64,000 bases of DNA from Diphasiastrum complanatum (Eukaryota; Streptophyta; Lycopodiopsida; Lycopodiales; Lycopodiaceae): contig CM055113.1 of assembly GCA_029204225.1 (NCBI GenBank), positions 11,676,234 to 11,740,233 of the forward strand, in the 5' to 3' direction. The notes under the pieces are model-generated. The model had not been told where the DNA came from. It did no database searches and saw only the letters and a program-made list of their open reading frames with translations. Shown here in pieces: positions 21,500 through 33,088 of this stretch (its first letter is position 1; the number at the start of each line of letters is the position of its first letter). A program made the translations under genes and the position numbers.

Positions 21500-23000
21500 T
21501 CATAAAATCTGATGTCCTCATCAGATGTCAGATTAAAGTAAAGGTGTCTCCCAACTAAAATAACTATACATTTAAGCTACTTGGCACAGTACTCAATTTA
21601 CTGGCCACTTTTTATTAACATTGAAGTTGGCACACCACAAGTCAGAGGCTGAGCTCTTTGTACTAAAAAGTTACATAACTTGAAAATATCTCTTTCTCTA
21701 AGAAAAGCGTAGATTTTATATCACTAATGTAAAACCCAAGAACCTTATTAACTGGTGACAAAGGCCTTTCTGTGAAATGTTCGTCCCTGTCGCTTCTGAC
21801 TTTTGACTTTAGAACTCCTTTGACCTCCTGATTTGTCCTTGATGCACTTTGTGTTGAGCTCCCTGAGCTCCAGATTTGATCAGTTCCGCACAGGTATCAA
21901 GGCTCCCTCAGCCAAAGGATTTATCGTTTAATTGCCCACTTAGCTTCAAGTAGCTGTCTTTGAATTCAATCCCAGTGTAACCATTGACCTCGTGGAGAGC
22001 CAAGGGGTCGCACCAATTTGATTCGCATACAAACTATCTCTTCACGTTCGTTTGAAGCGCCATGTCCGTCGCGCAAAACTTGACTTTCACAATTCCATCA
22101 CTGGTCAGTTTTCTAACAGTCAAAACAAGAAGTGTACATCTAGCTTGGCTTCAAGTAGCTCTCTTTGAATCAGACACATGCACCCAGAGTTTGCACTAGT
22201 CCGATCTCAACTCGACCTGTCCCTTAGCGTCTGTTCGAAGTACCAAGTCTCTCGTGCAAGACTCAACTTTCATAGTTCCTTCATTGATCAGTTGTCTTAC
22301 ACGTAACACAAGTCAGCATACTCATTATGTCTCCTCATCATTGCTGGTCCAGAGAAAGCCTATAACAAGCTTTCCTTTCCACAACAAAAACTTGTTAACT
22401 TATTAGGTCCAAAGTTTGCCAGTCTCCTCGTGTGAGTATGGCTAGGTCACCTTGAATTTGCCCCCGTTTCGATCAACTTTCATTCACAATTTGCCCCAAG
22501 AGAGAGGTGTGTTTGATAGTTCCCCTCCACTTATAAAAACAGTTGATCGAACTTAGAGTAGAGTTCTCAGACAAAAAGCCTTTGCAACACTTTGCTTCCC
22601 ATCTGCTAGGATTATGGCTCGATCTAACTTGTTGCCAATCTTCGAAGAGGATCCTAGTCTTTTGCCCTTTGAGGAAAAACCCAACTAATACTGGATATCA
22701 CCCATGCTCAGTGAGTTTCAGTTCCGAATGTAGCCATCCCAAATGAAGACCAACTGCTCCATAGAAAATCTCCCTTCAAATTGCTCTTTCCAACTTTTGA
22801 CTTCCTGCTTGCGTCTGGTGGGCGTCGTCGCAAATGAAACTAACCCAAGAAACAGGCTAGCCATCATCCTTTGCAAACATTCAGTTGTTTCGTTGCCGTT
22901 CACGTGCATGTACTTGAACTGCAAATCCGCCCCACAAATTCTATAGTCCTCTTTGTTTGATGGTGTCAGCCTTCAAAAGAAAGGTTCCTTCTTGAGCCAT
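21500..23000 (-). pseudogene. X-family internal ORF, decayed
   Basis: A start equivalent to that of the sister copies (MAQEGTFLLK) lies at 23000. Later blocks include VSFATTPTRRKQEVKSWKEQ and FSMEQLVFIWDG in an open piece (22718-22924). Then come FEDWQQVRSSHNPSRWEAKC, ILTRGDWQTLDLIS and the repeated VKVxxC units. Frameshifts and stops break it into pieces, but the same order appears in all three X copies, which shows a real ancestral frame of about 500 codons. I recognise no Gag, protease, RT or integrase motif. Function unknown. Confidence 0.45.
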
Positions 23001-23335
23001 CAAATCCTTGTCACAAGCAATCATGCAAACCAGGCAAAGCACGAGTACTAAGACTCACCACGAATACATGCAAGCAAGACACTCAAGCAGGTTTACTAAC
23101 AAGTAACAAAGACAAGGTCCCCCTTTGAGATAGTCCTGACCTTTGCCTAGGCGCGCCCATACAGATAGATCACAAAATTAGCCCACAGAGAACACCCCTC
23201 CAACTATCCGTGCTTTCACCATTAAGTAGCACATTGCCTCAGTCACGCCCCACCACTTTTTGGTCGATGGCCCTTATAGCTAAACGATCGGTAGCTATCC
23301 CGCACCGGCAGCTAACCACCCGTGCTTTACACCCG

Positions 23336-25166
23336 AAGAAGAGCCCAAGCAATACCAATCAATAATCTGAAAAATGAGTGTACAAATGCCCCTATAAATA
23401 CCCTACCAATGAACCCTAAAATAGGAATTCAAAAGTAAAGGGAGGCAAAATTTGGAGGGAAAACAGTGCGCCCTCCTATGGTCCCCCACTCCACATATAA
23501 CCATATAATAAGGGCCCAAGGCTAGTCAATGTCATAAAAAAGGACCCAATGCGGGTCATAAGCATATAAAAAGGCTTTGGGGCCTATACATGACTAATAT
23601 AAAATGTGTAACCACAAATATACATAACCAACAGTAAATGTAAAGAGGCCTGCGGAATATATGCAAAGTAGCCCAGTAGGCCTGTATCTTGTAGTCCGTA
23701 ACTGGTGAAAGATGAATGATTTTCCCGTCGAAAGAATTCGATGAAGCTCTCAACAAGTCAAAGAAAGATCTCTAATACTAGTGGAATTCTTCATTATGAA
23801 CATTTTTGCAGTCGATCTAATTCTGCTTTTTCAAAGCAAACGCTATGAAAGTTAAGCATAAAGATAAAATTTCATCAACCATAATTAAAACATGGAAATT
23901 TTTTCATAAACAAAGAGATAGAAATGTGTGCACCTTATACACACAAATCAATGGATTGGATACCAACTGTTACAATCCTAATTGGATGATATTTATAAGG
24001 TGATCGTACAACACCAAGTGACAAATGCTTTTTCATATAGTCATAACCAATTCACATGAATGCATCAGAGTTGTCAACACCAATTGGCTTGATCAAGCCT
24101 CGTATGATAACCAGTGTCCCATACCATCGGCCATCACACTTGGATTCACAAACACACATCTCCATGACTAGATATACATTCTGGCTCTCGCATGCTCATC
24201 CCATCCGCCCACTTTCCATGTAGACCAATTGAATGATGCATGGCTCTCCCAAGACTACATAGGTAGCACAAGTGGATCCCACGATAGAGCATGGTCTATG
24301 CTTAGATTTGTGGCCTGAGGTAGCTTGAGGTGTTGACATGTGGCACTAAAAATGTCGACAATGTCGTGTTCTGCCTACCATCACAAATCATAACAAATGG
24401 CCCATGACATTATCCAAATGTGGAAATTTGGAAACTCTTGAGCAATAAGGTATCATCAAACATTTGAGCATAGGTCACAAGAGTACATGAGCATGATCGT
24501 CTATGGGAGGTTGCTTATGAGTATGATTATGTCAATTGGTATGTGCTATGTCTCGAATATCGAAACATATCCCTTTATCATTCAAATTTTTTTAAATAGA
24601 ATCAACAATGGAGGACTTTTTGTTCCTTTAACTAGATCATTTTGTTGGCCTTGGAAAGTTTACGTAGTATCTATATGTGAAATGGTTTCTACCTTTCTTG
24701 CCAAATGGAGCTTATTGCACTATGACACAATGTCATATTAGCCTACCCAATTTGTCACAAGGGAGTCGTCAAGTCCATTGGCCTTTGGTTGGTGATATCT
24801 AAAACCAAGTATTTCATGAGTCACTACACTTTCTCGTCATTAAAACTATGTCCAAGTATTGTCAATTTAGCATGCACTAATATAATGTGGGATATCAAAT
24901 TCGTGCTTATGTCAAATAAAAAAGTGATGGACTTAATATTGGATACGACTAGTGCTAAGAGAGCGTAATACATTACTCTTATAAACCACTTGTGGTTTGA
25001 TACTAATTTTCAATAGCATTGGTAGCTTGTTACTAGACGCGCACTTAACGAGTTGTTCCATTGGAATAGAAATGCCCCAAACACAATCTTCCACATGCCT
25101 TAGGTAGTTAATAGCTAGTTCTAGGAAAGCAATTGTCCCCCTACTAGGAGGCTCAAGCTCAAGTGG
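23336..25166. other. No gene seen; degenerate spacer
   Basis: The sequence is AT-rich with short frames (for example 24487-24741 plus, 24933-25226 minus) that show no domain. A CTATAAATA box near 23391 could be a promoter remnant of an LTR. Nothing further can be assigned. Confidence 0.45.
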
Positions 25167-25412
25167 TTGGAAAAAAGAGATACCCATGGTGATGGTTTGG
25201 CATTGGATTTTGGGACAACTTGTCATATGTTGTTTAGAATAAAAGTATCCTCAAGCTATCAAATGCTACTTAGAGAGAGCGCGATAATAGTTGGTCATCA
25301 ACAAATCCCTTATAGTATGGCCTTTCTACCTATGGTTGTAGAAAAAAAAAAGTGTTTGATACACAATGTTTTGCTTGTCCCCATAAAATTGACAAAACAT
25401 AGAACAAGATGA
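25167..25412 (+). pseudogene. copia protease remnant
   Basis: The frame reads LALDFGTTCHMLFR, the counterpart of the copia protease motif LDSGATCHM, with the active-site Ser and Ala replaced. It is followed by IIVGHQQIP and LIHNVLLVP, the usual downstream blocks. It then drifts out of frame. Its family differs from copia A and B, which have DSGATQHMT. Confidence 0.6.
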
Positions 25413-25650
25413 TAGGAATGAAAGTAGAAGTGAGATTTGTAGGGAAGCATCACTAGATCATGCAACACGAAGCACGACAACATAGATTTCAGGGACACAC
25501 CAAGATCATGCTGTCGTGATGAAGGGTAAAAAGGACTATAATATTCATAAACATTTGGGACATTTTGGGGCACTCAGGAGGAACCTAAAAAAGAAGCAAG
25601 ACTTGATGATTGGATATAGTTGCAATGGCAATCTAGAAGGGGTTGATCTA

Positions 25651-26018
25651 TTATTATTATTATTTATCATTACAACATTCACAAGCAGTTTCAATTCTTT
25701 GACGGGCTCAGTTTGCAGGAGCGGCTGCTTCAAAGCTTCAAAGCTTCCTGCATTACCTATTACTGAATCTATTTTAGTTAGTGATTTACATCAAGCAGTT
25801 GGTTTTGAGTAATTAGCTTACTTTTTAGTTACTGATTTACATCAGGCAGTTGGTTTTAAGTGATTAGCTTACTATTCTAAATTTTACTTAGGTTTTGGAT
25901 AGTTTAATTCATTTTTGCCGTTCTTCGGTATTATTTTAAATACTTTAATCTTCTTGTTTGATCATGGGTTTTCTCATCAATTTTAATAAAAGTAGGGATA
26001 TTATTATTATTATGTTGA
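25651..26018. repeat. ~370-bp insertion with 9-bp target repeat
   Basis: Compared with the empty form at 12345-12441, this block interrupts the sequence between GGTTGATCTA and TATGCAAGC. The flanks GTTGATCTA (left) and GTTGATTTA (right) look like a 9-bp target duplication with one change. Both inner edges carry ATT trinucleotide runs in direct orientation, so it is not a clear inverted-repeat transposon. A SINE-like or other short non-autonomous insert is likely. I see no gene in it. Confidence 0.5.
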
Positions 26019-26087
26019 TTTATATGCAAGCACGAGGTAGCTGCCACAACATAATGCAATCCTCAAAACTTAGACTAATACACATGG

Positions 26088-26400
26088 ATCACAGTCGGTT
26101 CCACATAATTTTAGCACCCTGACGTGCCAGGGTGCGTCAGCCAGGGGCTAGCCAAAAAGGCGCACGCGGACGCCGTGGCGCCAGGGTGGGCGCCGGGCAG
26201 GCAATGCCCAGGTGGCATCGGCCTAAACCCTAAACTCGAAACACATGGCCCACATTCGGTTCCACATAATTTTAGCACCCTAACGCGCCATGCGCCAGGG
26301 TGCGTCAGCCAGGGGCTAGCCAAAATGGCGCAAGCGGGCGCTGTGGCGCCAAGGTAGGCACGCCAGGGGGCACTAGCGCCAAGGTGGGCGCCAGGCAGCG
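26088..26400 (+). repeat. GC-rich direct duplication, ~155-bp unit
   Basis: Two neighbouring units, about 26095-26245 and 26250-26400, share CGGTTCCACATAATTTTAGC, then GCGCCAGGGTG-type and GTCAGCCAGGGGCTAGCC blocks. The block is much richer in GC than its surroundings and opens long meaningless frames on both strands (26111-26512 minus and 26300-26779 plus). I read these frames as composition artefacts. The decay of the second unit continues into CAGGTGG-rich low-complexity sequence to about 26480. Confidence 0.6.
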
Positions 26401-26646
26401 CCCAAGTGGGTGGCGTCAGGCAGGCAACGCCCAGGTGGAGTCGAGCAGGTGGTGGGTGGCGCCGAGAACTGGGCAGGTGGCATTGGGCAACTTCACAACC
26501 ACTTGCACACATGTGAGTAAGCAGGTGGGTTCACTTATATATAGGTACTGGTTTATCTCAGAGATTTGCTTATGGGATAAACCTTGGTGCCTGACATGTG
26601 GCACCAGGGCAACCAGTTTAAAAAAAAAAAACTCCCTACCTGGCTA

Positions 26647-27331
26647 TTGTAAAGTAATCTTTACAAGCTTTACTTCCCACGCCAGCATTGTCCTCGGCGC
26701 CAGCAGCGCCCCTGTTGCTCCCGGCGCCGCCAGCGCCGGTGCCAAGTTCCTATGGCTGAAAATCTTTGATCGGTTCTAGTGAAGTCCAGAGAGCTCACCT
26801 TGATGTGCAATCACCTCACACGATCTAGGCATGATTAAAGGAAGCCTGGGGATCAATAAATTCTAGAGAGAGAAAATGACTTTCTAGAGAGATAAAACGT
26901 GCTTTACCAGCCTAGGTAGGTACTTGGTATGAGGGGAGGTGGCGAATCCCACCAATACTATAGGGGAGTGCGAGTTACGACTCAGGGCGAGCTCCAACCA
27001 AGTCTCAGCCTCCCTTGCTGGAATGTTGTCTTGGCGCCTGCCTTGGCATGCCAACGCCCCGGAGACTAGGGTCGGTCACACACTTCAAATGTAACCTTCT
27101 CAGATTTATCAATAAAGTGGGATTTTTCTCAAACTGACTCTGATTACCTTCTGGGTTTCAGTGCTCGGTAAAAGCGCCAATTGTAAGGCTGCTTCAAACT
27201 TATTGATCTGGCACATAGTTGAGGGTCGTATACCAGGACGCAAGCGGTATGCCGTCGGGGCCATTAGTTCCGTGGCGCTAGCGGTATGCTGTCGGGACCA
27301 TTTGGTCCAGGAACAGGTTGCCTCCATATCT
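26647..27331 (+). repeat. X-family LTR fragment (5' part)
   Basis: This begins TATTGTAAAGTAATC (decayed TGTTGTAAAGCTACC) and follows the X LTR in plus orientation, past the GGTATGCCGTCGGGGCC doublet, to CTCCATATCT. There it stops abruptly. Gypsy sequence with its primer site follows within 75 bp. It lies where the gypsy 5' LTR should be. It could be a separate insertion or mark recombination between X and the gypsy LTR. Confidence 0.8.
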
Positions 27332-27401
27332 TCTTAGGGCTTTAGTCTATTGTTGTCTTTTATGCTTCATTGATTCAACACCTGAGATTTTGATCATAAC
27401 T

Positions 27402-27413
27402 TGGTATCAGAGC
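27402..27413 (+). promoter_or_regulatory. Primer-binding site of the gypsy element
   Basis: TGGTATCAGAGC, complementary to initiator Met tRNA, lies just after the LTR tail that reads TTTTGATCATAACT. The leader that follows contains three 80-130-bp direct repeats around TTGGAGGCTGTCC at about 27740, 27822 and 27890. Confidence 0.8.
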
Positions 27414-27737
27414 ACTTTCCTGATTGCTAAATTTCAGATTTGATTTTTTGATTGGGTGCCCATTTTCGTTGCTGATTTTTCTCTCTTTGCTGAGGGCTTT
27501 CGTCTCTTTGCTTCAGCAACATTCAGCACAGTTTGGAGGAGGACCAACTCCCATCAGAGCATTTTCCTTGGCGGAGCTTTAGCAGATAGTTAGCGGAAGT
27601 ACTTCCGCTAAATTTGGCTGCCGAAAAAAAAAGCAGATTATTTCCGGCGCCCAAGTTCCAAATCCTTTTCCCTCTTTTTTTTTTTTTGAATCCTCTATTT
27701 GATTCAAGGAGAGGATTCCCAGCCATCTTTTCAGCAT

Positions 27738-27935
27738 TGATTGGAGGCTGTCCAGCGCCCTACTTCATCACATTTTTCAGCCATTGTTCCAGCAAAGTTT
27801 CAGCCATATTTCAGTTTTGATTGGAGGCTGTCCATTGCCCTATTTCATCACGTTTTCCACAGATTTCCAGCCATATTTTCAGCATTGATTGGAGGCTGTC
27901 CAGCGCCCACTTTCATTCTCCTTGTGGTCACATTT
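27738..27935 (+). repeat. Triplicated unit in the gypsy leader
   Basis: The block TTGGAGGCTGTCCAGCGCCC or a close variant occurs three times, near 27739, 27820 and 27890. Each is preceded by TTTCAGC-type sequence. Expansion and contraction of such leader repeats is common in LTR elements. No function is visible. Confidence 0.65.
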
Positions 27936-28135
27936 TCCAGCCAGCTCTTCGCACATGCTTGGAGCTCTATCGAGAGGTATCTTTGCTAGTTTTTCCTTGC
28001 TTTCCACACCTTTTCTTGACATTTGTCATTTCCTTTCTTGCTCTTAGTGTCGTTTGTGTACCTAAAGCGTATTTGGGGTGACAACAAAAGTCCGCTCCCT
28101 CCGATATTAAGCTTTTCTTACACTCTCTTCACTTC

Positions 28136-29270
28136 ATGCATTCCTTGACGATGGATACTTCCCCTACATCTTTTGAGCCTCGCATACCGTCTTCCACTTA
28201 CCTTGACGAAGTACGACATGAATTTCGAGATCATCTTAGGGAAGCCATGAGTGATGTATGCACTGATTTACACCAGGAGTTACGAGAGACGTTCACTGCT
28301 CTTTTTGCCCAGATTGCTACACTATCATTACAGTCTAGTGTTTCTCCACTATCTCCACCTGTTCCCCCACAACGTACATTTCCACCACCCGAGACTCTTC
28401 ATCTTCTGGTCCTTTGCCACGAGAATTTAAGGATAAGGTTCAGCTTACTGTGTTTTCTGGGTCATACGATGGGAATGAACTCGAGAATTGGTATTCTAAG
28501 CTTGAGACCTACTTCCTTATGTTTCTTAAGACTGACATTCAGCGGATACATTTGGCTGCTTTACATTTGGAGGGCCGTGCTACTATTTGGTGGCGCATGT
28601 TTCGCCAGACGGCTTCACACCTTGGCCTTGCTAGTTGGACAGAGTTTATGACAGCACTCCACCTAGCGATGATTGATCCTCAATGGCTTATTCGACAACG
28701 CGAAATCTTTCGTAGTTTATCTCACACTGATGACTTGGCTGCTTATACTACACGGTTTACAGAGCTTTCCTATCTATTCCCAGATATTTCTACATGGAGC
28801 TCATCTCTCGCTACGTTGCTGGTCTACGAGGCACACTCAGGATTGATGTTTCTTCTTTTTTTTCACTCACTCTTTCTCACGCCATCTCCCTTGCTACTGC
28901 ACTGCAGCACAAGTACTCTCCCATCTCTTCCTCTATTTATCATCCTTCGCGTCCTTTCACACGTCCTATTTTTTTCTCTCCATCCTCTGCTAGTCCCACA
29001 TCTTTCAGTTCACCTTTGTCCATTCTTCCTTCTGCACCACGTCCTCCTTTTTCTCCTCGTCCTGTTTTTGTTCGTCGCTACTCACAGCCTGAGATGTCTT
29101 AGATCCGTGAAAAGCGCTTATGTTTCAACTGTAAGAAACCTGATCATATTGCCCGTGATTGCCGACAGCCTGCCACTGCTACTGCCATCTATTTCCATGA
29201 TGCTGACACACCTGATGATAGTCTTGATACTGCCATATGCCTTCATATTCTTGATGATGACCCACCTATT
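28136..29270 (+). pseudogene. gypsy Gag with zinc knuckle
   Basis: Gag probably starts at the internal ATG 28151 (MDTSPTSFEPRI), followed by a Pro-rich region. A frameshift near 28395 leads into the core frame 28414-28795: FSGSYDGNELENWYSKLE, EGRATIWWRMF and SWTEFMTALHLAM, which is the retrotransposon-gag domain. A second frameshift near 28790 continues VAGLRGTLRIDV and a Ser/Pro-rich region. After a stop at 29099 comes the intact knuckle CFNCKKPDHIARDC. Gag would assemble particles and bind RNA. Two frameshifts and stops at 29099 and 29275 inactivate it. Confidence 0.85.
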
Positions 29271-29498
29271 GATTAGTTTGCCACACCCACTGAGCCTATT
29301 CCTGATCTCCCTGATCTAGCTGTATGCCATGCTCAGCTTGCTTATGCTACTTGGGCCGGTAAGCCGGGTCCACGCCATATTTGTCTTCGTGTACGTATCA
29401 CTGGTCGTGAGTTTATTGCCCTTGTTGACACGGGTAGCACTCACTCGTTTCTCAACAATCATATTACTACACGCATTCGTGCTATGCCAGTCACTACG
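29271..29498 (+). pseudogene. gypsy protease, N-terminal half
   Basis: The frame shows GREFIALVDTGSTHSFLNNH, the retropepsin active site DTG typical of Ty3/gypsy, and runs to the insertion point after MPVTT. Its other half, with YDLILGADWFASLG, is at 43024-43218. The split is caused by the X insertion and not by decay of the domain. Confidence 0.9.
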
Positions 29499-29948
29499 TG
29501 TTGTAAAGCTACCTTTACAAGCTTTACTTCTGGCGCCACTGGCGCCAGCAGTGCCCCTGCCGCCCCCGGTGCCACTGTGATCAGAATCCAATCGGCGCCA
29601 AGTTCCTATGGCTGAAAATCTTTGATCAGTTGTAGTGAAGTCCAGAGAGCTCAGATCGATGTGCAATCACCTCACACGATCTAGGCATCATTAAAGGAAG
29701 TCTGGGGATCAATAAAATCTAGAGAGCGAAAATGACTTTCTAGAAAGAGAAAATCCTAGAGAGAGACAAACGTGCTTTACCAGCCTAGGTAGAGTGCTTG
29801 GTATGAGGGGGGGTGTTGAATCCCACCAATACTATAGGGAGTGCGGGTTGCAACTCAGGGCGAGCTCCAACCAAGTCTCAGCCTCCCTTGATGGAATGTT
29901 GTCATGGCTCTCGCCTTGGCATGCTAGCGCCCCGGAGACTAGGGTCGG
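29499..29948 (+). repeat. X 5' LTR, first 450 bp
   Basis: Plus-orientation LTR start (TGTTGTAAAGCTACCTTTAC) up to GGGTCGG, where the second X element is inserted. The last five bases, GTCGG (29944-29948), are repeated at 35028-35032 as the target duplication. The LTR resumes at 35033. Confidence 0.9.
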
Positions 29949-31193
29949 TGTAGCGCAGGCATCCCAAAGGGAGCCGGGAACCACGACTTAGCTTCCCAGC
30001 CTTCAACTCTTGCCATCCAAACCCACTTGACATACAAGCAGCAAACTCGCCAACAATGATCAGACTTAACCAACTTGAAGTTCCGAAAACCAACATTGAG
30101 ATCCAACTTGGCGCCATGCCAGATCGGGGGTCCCGACGTGGGTGACTTCCCTCCAAGCAAGCCGCCCGACATACATCAAACTTAACCAACTCGAAGCTTC
30201 GTTACAAACGAGTAACATCCATTCCAAGTAAGCGGTCTGACTTACATCAGACTTAACCAACTGAAAGCTTCGTCACGAGCGCTGGAAGCCAACCTGGCGC
30301 CACGCCAGACTGGACAGCCATAAACAGGTAACATCCACCCAAGCAAGCCATCCAACTCAGCCGACAGGTTAGAGCCCGTTCCCCAAGAGCTTAACCCATT
30401 CACGTTCATGCAAGGAACACTCAGAACCACAAGCCGCGACAGATATGGAAACAACCAGTTCTTGGACCAAATGGTCCCGACAGCATACCGCTGGCGCCAC
30501 GGACCGAATGGTCCCGACGGCATACCGCTGGCGTCCCGGGATACGACCCTCAGCCATGTGCCAAGTTAAAAATTTTGATAGCGGCCTTACAACTGGCGCT
30601 TTTACCGAACACTGAAACCCAGAAGGTAATCAGAGTCAGTTTGAGGAAAATCCCACTTTATTGATAAATCTGAGAAGGTTACATTTCAAGTGTGTGACCG
30701 ACCCTAGTCTCCGGGGCGCTAGCATGCCAAGGCGAGAGCCATGACAACATTCCAGCAAGGGAGGCTGAGACTTGGTTGGAGCTCGCCCTGAGTCGCAACC
30801 CGCACTCCCCTATAGTATTGGTGTGATTCGGCACCTCCCCTCATAACAAGCACTCTACCTAAGCTGGTAAAGCACGTTTTTCTCTCTCTAGGATTTTCTC
30901 TTTCTAGAAAGTCATTTTCTCTCTCTAGATTTTATTGATCCCCAGGCTTCCTTTAATCATGCCTAGATCGTGTGAGGTGATTGCACATCGATCTGAGCTC
31001 TCTGGACTCCGCTAGAACCGATCAAAGATTTTCAGCCATAGGAACTTGGCGCCGGCTGGATTCTGGTCACAGTGGCGCCGAGAGTGGCGCCGGCGCCGTT
31101 GGCGCCGGGAGCAGCAAGGGCGCTGCTGGCGCCGGGGACATAGCTGGCGCCAATGGCGCCGAAAGTAAAGCTTGTAAAGGTAGCTTTACAACA
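29949..31193 (-). repeat. 3' LTR of reverse X copy
   Basis: In minus orientation it starts TGTTGTAAAGC at 31193 and ends GCGCTACA at 29949. The LTR contains a 37-40-bp tandem doublet (GGTATGCCGTCGGGACC type, about 30470-30545) and three degenerate 75-115-bp units, each with GGTTAAGT and CTTGCTTG. There are no convincing coding frames, so the frames on both strands are shadows of the repeats. Confidence 0.9.
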
Positions 31194-31320
31194 TCCACCC
31201 CACCTTTATAAAATCTGATGTCCTCATCAGATGTCAGATTAAAGTAAAGGTGTCTCCCAATTAAAATGACTATACATTTATGCTACTTGGCACAGTACTC
31301 AATTTATTGGCCACTTTTTA

Positions 31321-33088
31321 TTAACATTGAAGCTGGCACACCACAAGTCGGAGGCTCAGCTCTTTGTACTGAAAAATTACATAACTTGAAACAAATATCT
31401 TTGTCTGGGAAAAGCGTAGATTTGATATCGCTTTCGTAAAACCCGAGAGCCTTATTAACTGGTGACAGAGGCCTTTCTTTGAAATGTTCGCCCCTGTCGC
31501 TTTTGACTTTCGACTTTGGAACTTCTTTGAGCTCCTGATTTGTCCTTGATGCACTTTGTGTTGAGCTCCCTGAGCTCCAGATTTGTTCGGTTCCGCATAG
31601 GTATCAAGGCTCCCTGAGCCGAAGGATTTATCGTTTGATTGCCCACTTTATGGTCCACTCTGTGCCTTGTTGCTTCTGCACCTTGATTTCTCTCCTTGTC
31701 CCAGCCTGATCTTGATACTTTTCCATCTTGGCTCTTTAAGGTAGGCAAAGATTGAGTACTCCGCAATGCACCTCTCACTTAGCTTGAAGTAGCTCTTTGA
31801 ATCAACCCAAATGTAACCATTGACCTCGTGGAAAGCCAAAGGGTCGCACCAGTTTGATCCGCATCCGAACTATCTCTTCGCGTTTGTTTGAAGCACCATG
31901 TCCGTCGCGCAAAACTTGACTTTCACAATTTCATCACTGGTCAGTTGCCTCACATTCAAAACAAGAAGTGTACATCGAGCTTGGCTTCAAGTAGCTCTCT
32001 TTGATTCAGACACATGCACCCAGAGTTTGCACTAGTCCGATCTCAACGCGAACTATCCCTTAGCGTCCGTTCGAAATACCAAGTCTCTCATGCAAGACTC
32101 AACTTTCACAGTTCCTTCATTGATCAGCTGCCTTACACATAACACAAGCCAGCGTACTCATATGTTTCCTCATCATTGCTGGTCTAGAGAAAGCCTATAA
32201 CAAACTTTCCTTTCCACAACAAAAACTTGTCAACTTATTAGGTCCAAAGTTCGCCAGTCTCCTCGTGTGAGTATGGCTAGGTCACCTTGAATTTGCCCCC
32301 ATTTTGATCAACTTTCATTCAAAATTTGCCCCAAGAGAGAGGTGTGTGTGATAGTTCCCTTCCACTTAATAAATCAGCTGATCGGACTTAGAGTAGAGTT
32401 CTTCGGACAAAAAGCCTTTCCAACACTTTGCTTCCCATCTGCTAGGATTATGGCTCGATCCAACTTGTTGCCAATCTCTGAAGAGGATCCTAGTCTTTTC
32501 CCCTTTGAGGAAAAACCCAACTGATACTGGATATCACCCATGCTTAGTGAGTTTCAGTTCTGAAGGTGGCCGTCCCAAAATGAAGACCAACTGCTATAGA
32601 AGATCTCCCCTGAAATTGCCCTTTCCAACTTTTGACTTCCTGCTTGCGTCTGGTGGGCGTTGTCGCAAATGAAACTAACCCAAGAAATAGGCTAGCCATC
32701 CATCCTTTGCAAACATTGAGTCATTTCGTTGTCGTTCACGTGCGAGTACTTGAACTGCAAATCCGCCGCACAGATTCTGGATATCGCTCATGCTCAGTGA
32801 GTTTCAGTTCCGAAGGTGGCCGTCCCAAAATGAAGACCAACTGCTCCATAGAAGATCTCCTCTGAAATGGCCCTTTCCAACTTTTGACTTCCTGCTTGCG
32901 TCTGGTGGGCGTTGTCGCAAATGAAACTAACCTAAGAAACAGCTAGCCATCCATCCTTTGCAACCATTGAGTCGTTTCGTTGTCGTTCACGTGTGAGTAA
33001 TTGAACTGCAAATCCGCCCCACAGATTCTGTAGTCCTCTTTGTTTGATGGTATCAGCCTTCAAAAGAAAAGGTTCCTTCTCGAGCCAT
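31321..33088 (-). pseudogene. X-family internal ORF (reverse copy)
   Basis: The ancestral frame starts MAREG at 33088 and ends at 31321. Visible blocks in order are EVKSWKGQF and SMEQLVF. They are followed by two ~60-residue repeats built on VRQL-xxx-G-x-VKV-xx-C, then CDPLAFHEVNGYIW, SKSYFKLSERCIAEYSIF and a basic tail. Relative to the plus copy, it has an extra stop after KAQSGP but lacks the stop near 41404, so the frame extends to VVCQLQC. A 250-bp tandem duplication lies inside it. I do not recognise the family. Conservation of the same frame across three copies argues for past coding function. Confidence 0.5.
32526..33030 (-). repeat. 250-bp tandem duplication inside the reverse X copy
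   Basis: The segment beginning CTGGATATCACCCATGC at 32527 repeats as CTGGATATCGCTCATGC at 32777. The units match closely over about 250 bp, up to the CAGATTCT at 32777 and 33027. The other two X copies have one unit only, so the duplication is specific to this copy. Confidence 0.8.

Larger units (their letters stand above)
20389..23335 (-). mobile_element. Non-autonomous LTR element X, truncated third copy
   Basis: The stretch matches the X elements at 29499-43018 and 29949-35027 in minus orientation. The part of the LTR up to its 5' terminus (20389-21487) is followed by the internal region (21488-23335). Both outer ends are cut: the left lies inside the LTR at the copia F junction, and the right is inside the leader, where the match ends after TTTACACCCGAA. 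It has no primer site or second LTR. It is older and more diverged than the other two copies, but in places its internal frame is better preserved. Confidence 0.85.
27332..29498 (+). mobile_element. Ty3/gypsy element, left part (leader, Gag, protease start)
   Basis: The left half of a gypsy element consists of the LTR tail (27332-27401), primer site, a 740-bp leader, Gag (28136-29100), zinc knuckle (29118-29165) and the first half of the protease (to 29498). The X element inserted at 29498/29499. The continuation at 43024-43751 restores the protease and begins the RT. The two halves are separated by 13.5 kb of nested insertions, with the CTACG duplication on both sides. Confidence 0.9.

Noticed and set aside
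26111-26779. Long open frames on both strands (133 and 159 codons) in GC-rich DNA
   Set aside because: They follow the GCGCC-rich duplicated block, have Ala/Gly/Pro-rich repeating translations on both strands and no domain. Open frames are expected by composition.
28794-29102. Ser/Pro-rich frame as an independent host gene
   Set aside because: It is the frameshifted continuation of gypsy Gag between the capsid domain and the zinc knuckle CFNCKKPDHIARDC.
29316-29666. 116-codon minus-strand frame
   Set aside because: It spans the junction of gypsy protease and X LTR, and its text reads SSLDFTTTDQRFSAIGTWRR in LTR antisense. No gene.
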